From: JAAXQD01 sp963790095
Lineage (GTDB): Bacteria; Desulfobacterota; Desulfobacteria; Desulfobacterales; UBA11574
Assembly: GCA_963790095.1 (NCBI GenBank)
Contig: CAWBNO010000002.1
Coordinates: forward strand, 1 to 64,000
DNA length: 64,000 nt
Direction of reading: 5' to 3'
This document shows, piece after piece, positions 26,202 through 35,400 of the stretch. Under the pieces are notes generated by a model that was not told the DNA's origin, did no database searches, and worked only from the letters and a program-made list of their open reading frames with translations. A program made the translations under genes and the position numbers. Position 1 is the first letter of the stretch; the number at the start of each line of letters is the position of its first letter.

Positions 26202-28529
26202 ATGACAAAGAAAAAACGATCCATAGGTGTTGTCTTAAAACGATTGTTTAAGTGGTCGTTTCCCCTTGCGGCGCTCATGGGCGTCGGTCTGCTGTTATAT
26301 TGCTGGCACCTTTCATTCCGGATCGACCAACGATTTTCAGGTCGGCGATGGCGCATCCCGTCTAAAGTATTTTCCGATACCACTCTCCTGTATCCCGGGC
26401 AACGAATAAATCGACCTCTTTTTAACGAAAAACTCCGTCGTCTGGGGTACCGGCAATTTGATCGTAATCCACGGAACAAAGGTGAGCTGTATTTGTCAGC
26501 ATCGGTGGTGAAGCTTTTCCTCCATGATTTATCGATGCCCTCCAGACACAGAGACGGCGTCCCGGTTCGCATTCGCTTTGCCGGAGAGCGGATAGAATCC
26601 ATCACCCATTTAAACACGGAGGTGCCGATGCCGATTTTGGAGCTCGAGCCGGAGGAGGTGATGCTGTTCTTTGGCCCGGACCGTGAACAGCGGCGCCTCG
26701 TCTCCTTCGATCAGGTGCCCCGGCATGTTATCGACGCTGTGCTGGCCATAGAGGACAGTCGATTTTACCAGCATAAAGGTCTGGACCCAAGGGGGATTTT
26801 ACGGGCGCTGTTTACCAACTTGCGACATGGATCCATACGTCAAGGTGGATCGACCATTACCCAGCAATTGGCAAAAAACTATTTTTTGACCTCGAAAAGA
26901 ACGGTTATCCGCAAGTTAAAAGAACTTTTTTTGTCTCTCACCATGGAAACGATGTATGAGAAAAATGAGATACTCGAAATTTATTTGAATGAAATCTATC
27001 TGGGCCAGAAAGCTTCGGTGGCCATATCCGGTATCGGCGAAGCATCCTTTTTCTATTTTGGAAAATCCGTGATGGACCTTTCCCTGAATGAAGCTGCAAC
27101 CATCGCCGGACTTATCCGGGGGCCCAACTATTATTCTCCGTATCTCCATAAAGAACGATGTCTAATACGGAGAAACCTGGTGCTGAATGCCATGCTCCAG
27201 AAGGGATGGATTTCAGATAAAGAGCTGAAGACCGTGTTGCCGTTGCCGATAAAAACGGTCGGCTATGGGACCTACGGTAAAATAGCGCCGTATTTTATGG
27301 ACTATCTGTCCGATCAGCTCAAGGATCTCTATTCTTCCCAAGACCTGTCGAGTCTTGGACTTTCTATTTATACGACATTGGATACTCAGGTTCAAATGGC
27401 CGCGGAAAAAGCATTGAAGCGAGGTCTGGAGCGACTGGAAAAATCGAACTTTGCACTGGTTCGCAAAGATCCCAAAGAAAGGCTGCAAGGGGCGCTCGTC
27501 GTCATGCAACCCAAAACAGGCTACCTCCTGGCTATGGTGGGTGGGCGCGACTACGGTTTGAGCCAGTTCAATCGAATTACCCAGGCACGGCGGCAGCCCG
27601 GAAGTGCATTCAAACCCTTTGTGTATTTGAGTGGATTGGACACATTAACGCCGGCATCCATTCTTTCCAATGAACCGGTGACCTACGAGGTCGATGGAAA
27701 GGAATGGCGTCCCCAGAATTATGAGCCCATGACCGCCACGCGGGTGAGTGTCAGACAAGCATTGGCAGAATCCATAAATCTGGCCACCGTGGATCTGGCC
27801 ATGAAGGTGGGTCTGGATAAGGTCGTCAGCACGGCGAAACAGTTGGAGTTTTCAACATCTTTAAAACCGTATCCATCCATTGCTCTGGGATCCTTCGAGG
27901 TGATACCCTTGGAGCTTTCCCGGGCGTATTGTGTTTTTGCTGGAGACGGGGTGCTGCCGTACCCGTTGTCCTTGAAAGAGCTTTTGGATGAGAACGGGAA
28001 AATTCTAGAACGAAGGCATGTGAGTATCAAACAGGTTGTGACGCCTGCAAAAGCTTTTATTATGAACTCGTTATTGCAGAGTGTCGTGGAGACGGGGACC
28101 GCCCGTTCCTTGGGGGCCATGGGAATATCTTTTCCGGCTGCCGGAAAGACCGGTACGACGAACGATTATAGAGACGCTTGGTTTGTCGGATATACACCGG
28201 ACATATTGGCGCTGATATGGGTGGGGTTCGACAACAACGATTCCATATTCGCTTCAGGTGCCGGCGCCGCTTTGCCCATCTGGGTCAATCTCATGAATGC
28301 CTTGCCCCAGTATGTATCCGGGAATTGGTTCAAGATACCCTCCGGAGTGGTTCAACGAATTGTCTGTTCCGAGAGCGGACAACTGGCCTTGAAAAACAGA
28401 TGTCCCCATCCAATGGAAGAATATTTTCTCGACGGCCATGTTCCGTCAGACACGTGTCAAATCCACGCTGGTGAAAATCAAATCGGAAGGATAATCGATG
28501 AACTCAAAGGTTTTATTCATTCGTTTTAA
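26202..28529 (+). CDS. mrcB: Penicillin-binding protein 1B (bifunctional class A PBP)
   Basis: The 775-residue protein has an N-terminal membrane anchor (about 18-40) and a UvrB-like UB2H domain (about 55-140). The GT51 glycosyltransferase follows with EDSRFYQHKG (Glu184 catalytic), GGSTITQQLAKN and an EIYLNEIYLG motif. The transpeptidase has SAFK (Ser468, Lys471), SIN and KTGT (from Lys649). It polymerises and cross-links peptidoglycan. The stop overlaps the next gene, a TPR lipoprotein, by 32 nt, an arrangement that suggests the lipoprotein acts with it. All active-site motifs are intact. Confidence 0.93.
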   Translation: MTKKKRSIGVVLKRLFKWSFPLAALMGVGLLLYCWHLSFRIDQRFSGRRWRIPSKVFSDTTLLYPGQRINRPLFNEKLRRLGYRQFDRNPRNKGELYLSASVVKLFLHDLSMPSRHRDGVPVRIRFAGERIESITHLNTEVPMPILELEPEEVMLFFGPDREQRRLVSFDQVPRHVIDAVLAIEDSRFYQHKGLDPRGILRALFTNLRHGSIRQGGSTITQQLAKNYFLTSKRTVIRKLKELFLSLTMETMYEKNEILEIYLNEIYLGQKASVAISGIGEASFFYFGKSVMDLSLNEAATIAGLIRGPNYYSPYLHKERCLIRRNLVLNAMLQKGWISDKELKTVLPLPIKTVGYGTYGKIAPYFMDYLSDQLKDLYSSQDLSSLGLSIYTTLDTQVQMAAEKALKRGLERLEKSNFALVRKDPKERLQGALVVMQPKTGYLLAMVGGRDYGLSQFNRITQARRQPGSAFKPFVYLSGLDTLTPASILSNEPVTYEVDGKEWRPQNYEPMTATRVSVRQALAESINLATVDLAMKVGLDKVVSTAKQLEFSTSLKPYPSIALGSFEVIPLELSRAYCVFAGDGVLPYPLSLKELLDENGKILERRHVSIKQVVTPAKAFIMNSLLQSVVETGTARSLGAMGISFPAAGKTGTTNDYRDAWFVGYTPDILALIWVGFDNNDSIFASGAGAALPIWVNLMNALPQYVSGNWFKIPSGVVQRIVCSESGQLALKNRCPHPMEEYFLDGHVPSDTCQIHAGENQIGRIIDELKGFIHSF

Positions 28530-28953
28530 ATCGTTTTTGATGATTTGTATCATCGGTTTGGGATGGGGTTTTGCAGGATGTTCGCCGGCTGTTTTAACGC
28601 CGTTGCCGGCAGATCGTCCGGATGAGCCCCCCCGACAAACCGAAAAAATGGAGACGACGCCGGAAAAACCCAGCCCCCGTGCCCTCGCAGCGTTGCAACT
28701 GACCGATCAGGGGCGGATATTATTGGAACGGGGTCAGCCGGACGATGCCATCGGGATACTCGAGCAGGCCCTCAATCTAAACCCGACCAGCGGCATGAAC
28801 TACTATTATCTGTCCGAAGCCTGGCTCATAAAAGGGAACATTGCCCAGGCAGCTGAATTCAATCGTCTTGCGGAAATCTATTTCAAGGATGACAACCAGT
28901 GGCTGGATCGTATGATGGAGCAGCGGGAACGGATTAAAAAACAGAAGCCCTAA
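28498..28953 (+). CDS. TPR lipoprotein, candidate PBP1b activator (LpoP-like)
   Basis: The 151-residue precursor has a lipobox GFAGC, so Cys28 would be lipidated. A Pro-rich linker (about 30-60) and about two tetratricopeptide repeats (about 65-135: GRILLERGQPDDAIGILEQA, then NYYYLSEAWLIKG) follow. It overlaps the PBP1b gene by 32 nt. In Pseudomonas and Acinetobacter, LpoP, a TPR lipoprotein encoded beside PBP1b, activates that enzyme. The same role here is an inference from architecture and overlap, not from sequence identity. It probably sits in the outer membrane. Confidence 0.75.
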   Translation: MNSKVLFIRFKSFLMICIIGLGWGFAGCSPAVLTPLPADRPDEPPRQTEKMETTPEKPSPRALAALQLTDQGRILLERGQPDDAIGILEQALNLNPTSGMNYYYLSEAWLIKGNIAQAAEFNRLAEIYFKDDNQWLDRMMEQRERIKKQKP

Positions 28954-29022
28954 CATTGACATGCCACCGGTAATCACATATGATTGGGACAAATTTTTCA
29001 ATAAAATTAAAGGGGAGATCCT

Positions 29023-29508
29023 ATGCTTAAAAAAAACAGGAAGGCAACGGCCGAGTCCCCGCCACTCGCCAAGCCGGCGGCTGTTGACCAAAAGACGGTT
29101 ATCGGAGATCAGATTTCCATTGAAGGTGCCATCCGCGGCCAAGAGGATTTGCTCATCGAAGGTTCGGTGAAGGGGAGCATCGAGGTGAAAGCCCATCGCT
29201 TGACGGTGGGCGTCAAGGGTCAGGTGGAAGCCGAAATTCTCGCTGCAAACGTTACCGTTAGCGGAAAGCTGTCGGGTAACATTAACGCGATAGGGAAAGT
29301 GGAGATAACCAAAGAGGCTGATTTTAACGGTGAGATCAAGGCGAGGTCCATATCGGTGCAGGACGGGGCCTATTTAAAGGCCGTCATCGAGATGGAGCGT
29401 GAACCGTTGAAGAGCATTTCCCCTTCGGGAAAACCCGAAGAAAAAACGTCCTCCGAGCCCAGCAAAGAACCGATAATCTTGGCCGGAAAAGGCAGCAAAG
29501 GGAATTGA
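29023..29508 (+). CDS. Bactofilin family cytoskeletal protein
   Basis: The 161-residue protein has a central right-handed beta-helix of the bactofilin (DUF583) type, about residues 25-130. It is recognisable by repeated short strands (DQISIEGAIRGQEDLLIEGS, VKGSIEVKAHRLTVGVKG, KLSGNINAIGKVEI). The flanking tails are short, basic at the N-terminus and Pro/Ser/Glu-rich at the C-terminus. Bactofilins self-polymerise at the membrane and often guide peptidoglycan enzymes, which fits its position behind PBP1b and the TPR lipoprotein. A GGGGAG Shine-Dalgarno precedes ATG 29023. Confidence 0.9.
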   Translation: MLKKNRKATAESPPLAKPAAVDQKTVIGDQISIEGAIRGQEDLLIEGSVKGSIEVKAHRLTVGVKGQVEAEILAANVTVSGKLSGNINAIGKVEITKEADFNGEIKARSISVQDGAYLKAVIEMEREPLKSISPSGKPEEKTSSEPSKEPIILAGKGSKGN

Positions 29509-29511
29509 TCG

Positions 29512-30120
29512 TTGACTGCTTTCACTGCAGATCGGAAGAACACGGATCTGAAGCATGACTCCGGGGCGGTGGGCTACTCCAGCAATGCGCTGAAACTTTT
29601 TATGGAACATCTCCAGCAGGGACCCGAGACGAAGTTGCTGGACGTGGGGCCGGTGTGCCAGGAAAATATCAGGTTTTTCGCAAGCCGGGTAAAGAGACTG
29701 TATGTCTGTGATATGTTCATCCGACTTGGCCGGTGCATTCGCAAGGGCAGCCCCGTGGACCAAATCTGGGACGAACTGGACTACCCTCCCCAAAGTTTCG
29801 ATGGAATTTTGCTGTGGGAGCTGGCCGACCGTCTGGACGATCCGGATGTCACGCGTCTGGTGACGCTGTGCCATACCCTGTTAAGATCCGGAGGGATGGC
29901 CATGGTCGTGGTTTTGGGCGATCAGCCGGGCTCCTCAGCGGCGAACACCTTTGTTGTGGGGCAAAACTTTCGGGTTCATCTGCGGCCTCAACGGCATCTT
30001 GACCTGCCGTTGCGCAGTCGCCAAAACCGGGATGTTTTGTCCATGATGGCGCCTTTTATTCCGGCCAAGTCGTTTATATGCCGGCCGGGTTTTATGGAAT
30101 TTCTTTTCAGGAGAGAATAA
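29512..30120 (+). CDS. Hypothetical methyltransferase-fold protein
   Basis: The 202-residue protein starts at TTG 29512, 4 nt after the bactofilin stop, with GGGAA upstream; a later start is possible. A Rossmann-like pattern is visible: KLLDVGPVCQENIRFFAS, then VKRLYVCDMF, then DGILLWELADRLDDP, and HTLLRSGGMAMVVV. This is the order of motifs in class I SAM-dependent methyltransferases. The glycine-rich motif I (DVGPVCQEN) is poor, so it may be a non-catalytic relative. Co-transcription with bactofilin is likely. I do not recognise a specific function. Confidence 0.65.
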   Translation: MTAFTADRKNTDLKHDSGAVGYSSNALKLFMEHLQQGPETKLLDVGPVCQENIRFFASRVKRLYVCDMFIRLGRCIRKGSPVDQIWDELDYPPQSFDGILLWELADRLDDPDVTRLVTLCHTLLRSGGMAMVVVLGDQPGSSAANTFVVGQNFRVHLRPQRHLDLPLRSRQNRDVLSMMAPFIPAKSFICRPGFMEFLFRRE

Positions 30121-30135
30121 CCCGGCCCGAACCAT

Positions 30136-31566
30136 TTATTCGATCCTGGGTTTTATAACATACCCTATTCGTATCTTGTCTTTTGATCCGGGCGCGATTT
30201 TCAAGGCTGCTGGTGTGAGGGCGAGATTCGCAAACATTGTCCCTGACGTCTTCATGCTGTCCAGGTGAACCTTTTCCGTGTATATAGTCGAGAGGTTCTC
30301 CAGGATTCTTTTTCCGCCGATGACCTCGATTTTTTCCGGGTCAAAATTAATTTTCGAAAGGATCAACCCTTTTGGCAACTCCCCAACCCAGTCGACCTGA
30401 ACCGGAATTTCCCTTTGGATGGTCTCATCGAGGGTGACCTCTATAACGGACGGGACGACCTTTCTTAAGAAAATTCCAGGCGGCAGCGTAATGTTTTCCT
30501 GTGTAATGGAAAAAATATTTTGGCCCACCACCGCATTCCCGAGGTCCAGTTTTACCTGAACTTTTTCAGGTTGAATCGATTTGATCAAGGTGCCGGAACC
30601 GGCCAGATCAAGACGGACGGTATAGACCGATGCCTTTACAATTTCGAACCTGGGATCCCGTTTGGTGTATTCCGCCGGAATCTCAAGGGTGATCAGGGAG
30701 TCCAACCCTTTTGAAAAACTGAGCCACATACCGGTGATAAAAAAAACGGACACGATGGCCGCGATGCTTATTTTGAATCTTTCTTTTTGCTTATAGCCGT
30801 TTTCTTCTTCATACACCCCCATGTGTTCCTGCAGTATTTTTATAAGGTCCGCATTCCCATGAATCTTTTTGATTTTGGAATCTTTGGCCACGAGCACTTT
30901 CCCGGTTTCTTGGGACACGACAACGATCAGGGCATCTGTGGTTTCCGCCAGTCCGAGTGCAGCCCGGTGACGGGTTCCGTATTGTGATGGCAGATCACTC
31001 CGGTACGACAAGGGAAGTATCACCCCGACCCGGGCAATTCGATCTCCCTCGATGATGGCGGCGCCGTCATGGACAGGATTGTCTCCCCAGAAGATACTGG
31101 TGATCATCTCTTTGGACACCAGGCCTCGGAGGGGAATTCCACCCTGAACCATATCCTTCAAGTCTTCCTTTGCCGGCAGAACGATCAATGCTCCGATGTG
31201 CCGTCTGGCCAATGCATTTACGCTGTCGGTAATGATTTGTATGGTCGTGGGAACACTTTTTTGGGGAAATCCCCAGAGGATGGCCTTTAAATTTTTTGCC
31301 TGAAGAACACTCCGCAACTCATTCCGGAACACAATGATGATGATAAGGGCGGCTAGCGCAGTAATTCCCTGCAGGACCCAGCTGGTTAAGATGAGTCCTA
31401 AAAATACAGCGATCCGCTGAAAGATCCAGAGGAGTGCAAGCCCTGTGAGGACTCTGAAAACGTACGTTTCCCTGAATAGCACATACAGCCGAAACAGAAT
31501 GTAGCTGTTCAACAGGATATCGACGAGATCCTGCCAGCGGATGGTCGCAAAAAATGACATAAACAT
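30136..31566 (-). CDS. Diadenylate cyclase CdaA fused to YbbR (CdaR-like) domains
   Basis: The 476-residue protein starts with three membrane helices (about 12-80). A DisA_N/CdaA domain (about 95-235) carries both signature motifs, DGA (167-169) and GTRHR (197-201), needed to make c-di-AMP from two ATP. Another membrane helix (about 265-285) precedes an extracytoplasmic part with YbbR repeats (about 300-470). In Firmicutes CdaA and its YbbR regulator CdaR are separate neighbouring genes; here they are one chain. No c-di-AMP phosphodiesterase or receptor is in the window. The predicted activity is firm by motif. Confidence 0.88.
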   Translation of the reverse strand: MFMSFFATIRWQDLVDILLNSYILFRLYVLFRETYVFRVLTGLALLWIFQRIAVFLGLILTSWVLQGITALAALIIIIVFRNELRSVLQAKNLKAILWGFPQKSVPTTIQIITDSVNALARRHIGALIVLPAKEDLKDMVQGGIPLRGLVSKEMITSIFWGDNPVHDGAAIIEGDRIARVGVILPLSYRSDLPSQYGTRHRAALGLAETTDALIVVVSQETGKVLVAKDSKIKKIHGNADLIKILQEHMGVYEEENGYKQKERFKISIAAIVSVFFITGMWLSFSKGLDSLITLEIPAEYTKRDPRFEIVKASVYTVRLDLAGSGTLIKSIQPEKVQVKLDLGNAVVGQNIFSITQENITLPPGIFLRKVVPSVIEVTLDETIQREIPVQVDWVGELPKGLILSKINFDPEKIEVIGGKRILENLSTIYTEKVHLDSMKTSGTMFANLALTPAALKIAPGSKDKIRIGYVIKPRIE

Positions 31567-31578
31567 GTTCCTATTCGA

Positions 31579-32022
31579 TCAGTCGGTGATGCTGAATCTC
31601 AAGATGTGAAGAAGATTGCCTTTCCGGTCGGAAATTTCAACTCGCCATGGTCCCTTGTCGGTTTCTCGAAGCTGAATACTACTGTAGGTCGCCCACCTAG
31701 GCGGCTGAACGGTCAGTCTTTTATTGGTGCTGGGGATATCCTTGTGAAACCATTTATGATAAATGAACGTTTTTTCAGGGACCGTATCGAACACTGAAAA
31801 ACACGAGACCTTTCCAATCTTGATGGAAAAAACAATGGCCGGGTTTATGGGGGCTAAATCTTTAACTTCTTCACACATTACGGCGTGATGGAAGGTCAGT
31901 TTATTTGGAACGGTGTCAGCCACAGAATTTTGATTGTTTTGTGGAAACGTCTGGTGAACGAAGAAAATATTTGCACAAAGCAGAACGAAAAAGAATCTAT
32001 AGAATCTGTATCTTCTGACCAT
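31579..32022 (-). CDS. Exported DUF2914-like protein
   Basis: The 147-residue protein has an N-terminal hydrophobic signal segment (YRFYRFFFVLLCANIFFVHQ). Its C-terminal domain resembles DUF2914: VCEEVKDLAPINPAIVFS-like start, then YHKWFHKDI and GPWRVEISDRKGNLLHILRF. The domain is thought to be extracytoplasmic with no known reaction. It sits 12 nt upstream of the CdaA-YbbR gene on the same strand, so the two are likely co-transcribed. The domain call is from memory of the pattern and is moderately sure. Confidence 0.65.
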   Translation of the reverse strand: MVRRYRFYRFFFVLLCANIFFVHQTFPQNNQNSVADTVPNKLTFHHAVMCEEVKDLAPINPAIVFSIKIGKVSCFSVFDTVPEKTFIYHKWFHKDIPSTNKRLTVQPPRWATYSSIQLRETDKGPWRVEISDRKGNLLHILRFSITD

Positions 32023-32072
32023 TTAACCTGACCTCCGGGGGCCGTGTAAAAGACTTTTCACGAGTCTGTTAA

Positions 32073-32252
32073 ATCGTGTCCATCCATAATTGTTAAATGG
32101 GCACGTTGCGTTTCCAATTCATAAATGAGCAATTTTTGTTCGGATCAAGGCCGCACAAGGGTTTTCGGCGAGGCATACATCTTTGTATGCCGCAGCCGGA
32201 AACCCGCGGAGAACGCAGATCCGGGCAAAAAGGGCTATTTATGGATGGAAAC
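32073..32252. repeat. Dispersed repeat family A, copy 3 (inverted, internally shortened)
   Basis: This is a reverse-oriented copy of the 7463-7728 element. It begins GTGTCCATCCATAATTG, passes TTTCCAATTCATAAATGAG and TTCGGATCAAGGCCGC, then jumps to ACAAGGGTTTTCGG. It ends with CGCGGAGAACGCAGATCC and CTATTTATGGATGGAAAC. Relative to copy 1 about 80 nt of the interior is missing. The short frame across it is read-through. Confidence 0.75.
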
Positions 32253-32444
32253 TAAATCATATCTAAATTATTTCTTTTATCAAGTAAAATCCTTGGGGTT
32301 TCATTTGGGTTGCCATGGATGACGGCAAAATTTTGGCATTATTTCCCATTGCATTGAAAAATATTAAAATTCATGAGATAAATAGAGTATCGGTCCCCAG
32401 ACCCATGGACGCATATTTTTTGGCCCATCGAAGGAGAAGATGTT

Positions 32445-33182
32445 ATGTCTTTTTTTAAAAACAAGAAAGTTCAAACCGCCGCTGCCGTGTTATCGGTCAT
32501 CGTTTTAATTTTGATCGTTGTTTTGGTTAAGTATTGCAGTAAAAGGGAAAATTATAAGCCCCTTTCAAGAGCAGAAGAGCCGGAAGGGATTACGTTTTTC
32601 GATCTGGGTGAAAACTCCGAATTTTCCAGTGACGTTAGAGAAAAGCTAAAAGACCGACTCGGCGCCGATGCCATTGAACGGTGGAATCCACTGGATTTAA
32701 CCATCAACTACAAAGGTTTTTTACGCAAATTTTTTCCGGAATTACATGAAATAAACCAACAGTTGAATTCTCCCCTTGGGGAACGGGTTGAACATAATAC
32801 CATAAAATTGAGGTACCGTTATGCTCGAAAAAGGAATCTTCCCTTTGATTACGTTGAGTTGGTTTTTTCGAACTACACCCAAAAACCGCTCTATTTTTAC
32901 ATAAAATCCAAACAAGAAGAATCCAATATCATCGATGTGCTGACAAAGAAATACGGGAAAGCAGACACCGTCAACTGGGAGGGCGAAAAGGGTACGTCAT
33001 TATACTGGGAGAATGCCCGAACCATTTTAATTGTATCGATCCATGACGATCGGTATGGCAACCCTGAATATCATACCGTGATCTATTACGTTCCCAATCT
33101 GGAAGATTTGTTATCCAGAGAGCGGCAGCAAAAGGAGCACAAAGAAGAAGAGATAAAGCAAACCGGTAAAACCGCTTTCTGA
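32445..33182 (+). CDS. Membrane-anchored hypothetical protein
   Basis: The 245-residue protein starts at ATG 32445 with AAGGAG upstream. One N-terminal membrane helix (about 10-28, AAAVLSVIVLILIVVLV) is followed by a soluble domain of about 190 residues. It has alternating charged and aromatic stretches (YVELVFSNYTQKPLYFYI, SLYWENARTILIVSIHDD), then a Lys/Glu-rich C-terminal tail. I do not recognise the family. The gene stands alone downstream of repeat A copy 3 and upstream of the AsmA gene in the same direction, 117 nt apart. Confidence 0.7.
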   Translation: MSFFKNKKVQTAAAVLSVIVLILIVVLVKYCSKRENYKPLSRAEEPEGITFFDLGENSEFSSDVREKLKDRLGADAIERWNPLDLTINYKGFLRKFFPELHEINQQLNSPLGERVEHNTIKLRYRYARKRNLPFDYVELVFSNYTQKPLYFYIKSKQEESNIIDVLTKKYGKADTVNWEGEKGTSLYWENARTILIVSIHDDRYGNPEYHTVIYYVPNLEDLLSRERQQKEHKEEEIKQTGKTAF

Positions 33183-33299
33183 TTCCGTCCGGGGATAAAC
33201 GGCCTCTTTTACACCGTTTCCACGTTGCCGGTTACCCAAAATAAGGGACGGATATTGGATGGTGCCCAAAAAACAGACGCTAAAATTAGGGGGTAGATT

Positions 33300-35306
33300 A
33301 TGAATCGAACCAAAAAATGGGTGTTAATCATCGGCGGCTTGATAGTTGTCCTGGTCGCAGCCCTGATTCTTATTCCGAGATTTATCGATGTCAAACAGTA
33401 CAAACCTCGGATCGAGGCGGAGATCTCCAAAGCCACGGGACGCACCGTCACTTTGGGGGATGACCTTCGTCTTTCTCTGTTTCCCTGGGCCGGCGTATCG
33501 TTTTCCGACCTTCATCTGGGGAGCCTGCCCGGATTTGAAGAGAAAGACTTTATGGTCGTGAAGTCTTTTGATGTCAGGGTCAAGCTGTTTCCCCTTCTGT
33601 TTAAGGACATTCAGGTTAAGCGGTTTATTTTAAACGGTGCACGTGTGATTTTGGAAACCCGTAAAGACGGCCGGGTCAACTGGGAATTCAAAGCAAAGCC
33701 CGAGCCCGGTGTTTCTCAAAAAACACCTGTGGCGGTCAAAAAACCCTCCGGGGACACCACCGAAACCGGCCTTGTTCTCAAAGGGCTTAGTGTGGGGGAA
33801 TTCGCCGTTACAGATGGATCCGTTGTCTGGCTGGATCACGGTAAAAAAACACGCAAGGAAATCTCTGATATAAGCCTTCTGCTTAAAGATGTCTCCATGG
33901 ATCGTCCGGTTCGGCTGACCTTCTCCGCCCGCATCGACAAACAGCCTTTTTCCATTCGGGGGAGTTTAGGGCCCTTGGGGAAAGCCCTGGGCAAAGGAAC
34001 CATTCCCCTGGATCTTACGGTGGGCATTCTGGGACAAATGGATGTGGGGCTCAAGGGCAATGTTGTGGATCCGGCGGTTCGCCCAAAATTTGACATGGAC
34101 GTTGAGGTCTCTCCGTTTTCGCCTCGAAAACTTCTGGAAACCATGGGAAAAGCCTATTCTGTGGAGACATCCGATCCCAAGGCCCTGAATCTCATGGCCC
34201 TTAAAGCCGGGATCAAGGGAGATGCCGACAGGGTTTCGCTTTCAAAGGGCGTCGTGGATCTGGACGGGTCGAAACTGAATATTTCCATGGAGGTCGGCAA
34301 CTTTTCCAATCCTTCGGTGACCTTTAAGGGTGACCTGGACCAGATCGATATGGATCGTTACCTGCCGCCCCCAAGTCCGGAAAAAAAAGGGGAGAAACAT
34401 CCCGAGACCACCGTTGCTACGGTGAAAAAAAAGACCGACTATTCATCCCTGCGAAAGCTTTCCTTGGACGGTACGGCGAAAATCGGAAATCTCAAGATCA
34501 AGAATGCTAAAATTGAAAATGTTCATCTCAAGGTCATGGGGAAACACGGGGTTTTCGATCTGAAACCCATGACCCTGGCGCTGTACCAGGGGGATCTGAC
34601 AGGCCATGGGCGTTTCAGTGTTCAAACAGACGTGCCGGAGACAACTGTTCAACTGACATTAAACAGTGTGCAGGCGGGCCCGCTTTTTACGGATGTTTTA
34701 AAAAAGGATTTCCTCGAAGGGAACCTGAAGGCAAACATCGATCTCACCATGACCGGAGATGATGGAAAACAGATCAAAAAGACTTTGAACGGGAACGGCA
34801 ATCTCCTGTTTAAAGACGGCGCCATAAAAGGCATCGATTTAGCGGGGATGGCAAACAACGTAAAAGCTGCCTTTGGTCTGGCCGAGAAGGCCGGAGAGAC
34901 GACGCGAACTGACTTTAGCAAACTGGAAGTACCGTTTACCGTCAAACAGGGACTTGTCAATACGGCCAATACGAACCTCATATCGCCGCTGATTCGCTTG
35001 ACGGCTTCAGGAACCGCGGATCTTGTCAGCGAGAACCTTGATTTTACGGTAGACCCCAAGTTCGTCGGCACCCTCAAGGGGCAGGAGGACACACAGGAGC
35101 GTTCCGGACTGTTGGTTCCGGTGCTGGTCACCGGCACGTTTTCTTCCCCGAAATTTCGTCCGGATCTTGAAAGGATCCTCAAACAGAAAATAGAAAAAAG
35201 CCTTCCGGACCTGCAAAAGCAATTCCTGCCGGGGGAGGGTCAAAAGGTTGAGCCCCAAGACATCGGTAAACAGATCAAGGGATTGATCAAGGGGCTTGGG
35301 AATTAA
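33300..35306 (+). CDS. AsmA family protein
   Basis: The 668-residue protein starts with one membrane helix (about 7-25) followed by the AsmA N-terminal pattern (DVKQYKPRIEAEISKATGRT, VTLGDDLRLSLFPWAGVSFS). It ends in the AsmA C-terminal region with GNGNLLFKDGAIKGIDLAGM and RTDFSKLEVPFTV. AsmA-like proteins span the periplasm and are implicated in lipid transport to, or assembly of, the outer membrane. Length is normal for the shorter AsmA members. A family B repeat follows it. Confidence 0.88.
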   Translation: MNRTKKWVLIIGGLIVVLVAALILIPRFIDVKQYKPRIEAEISKATGRTVTLGDDLRLSLFPWAGVSFSDLHLGSLPGFEEKDFMVVKSFDVRVKLFPLLFKDIQVKRFILNGARVILETRKDGRVNWEFKAKPEPGVSQKTPVAVKKPSGDTTETGLVLKGLSVGEFAVTDGSVVWLDHGKKTRKEISDISLLLKDVSMDRPVRLTFSARIDKQPFSIRGSLGPLGKALGKGTIPLDLTVGILGQMDVGLKGNVVDPAVRPKFDMDVEVSPFSPRKLLETMGKAYSVETSDPKALNLMALKAGIKGDADRVSLSKGVVDLDGSKLNISMEVGNFSNPSVTFKGDLDQIDMDRYLPPPSPEKKGEKHPETTVATVKKKTDYSSLRKLSLDGTAKIGNLKIKNAKIENVHLKVMGKHGVFDLKPMTLALYQGDLTGHGRFSVQTDVPETTVQLTLNSVQAGPLFTDVLKKDFLEGNLKANIDLTMTGDDGKQIKKTLNGNGNLLFKDGAIKGIDLAGMANNVKAAFGLAEKAGETTRTDFSKLEVPFTVKQGLVNTANTNLISPLIRLTASGTADLVSENLDFTVDPKFVGTLKGQEDTQERSGLLVPVLVTGTFSSPKFRPDLERILKQKIEKSLPDLQKQFLPGEGQKVEPQDIGKQIKGLIKGLGN

Positions 35307-35400
35307 CAACGACGCGATCTTCAGGGATATCTATTTTTTTGTTAGAAACCGGGTCCACTCCCGGGATGCGGGATCTTTGATGGGGCACGCCTACGGTTAA

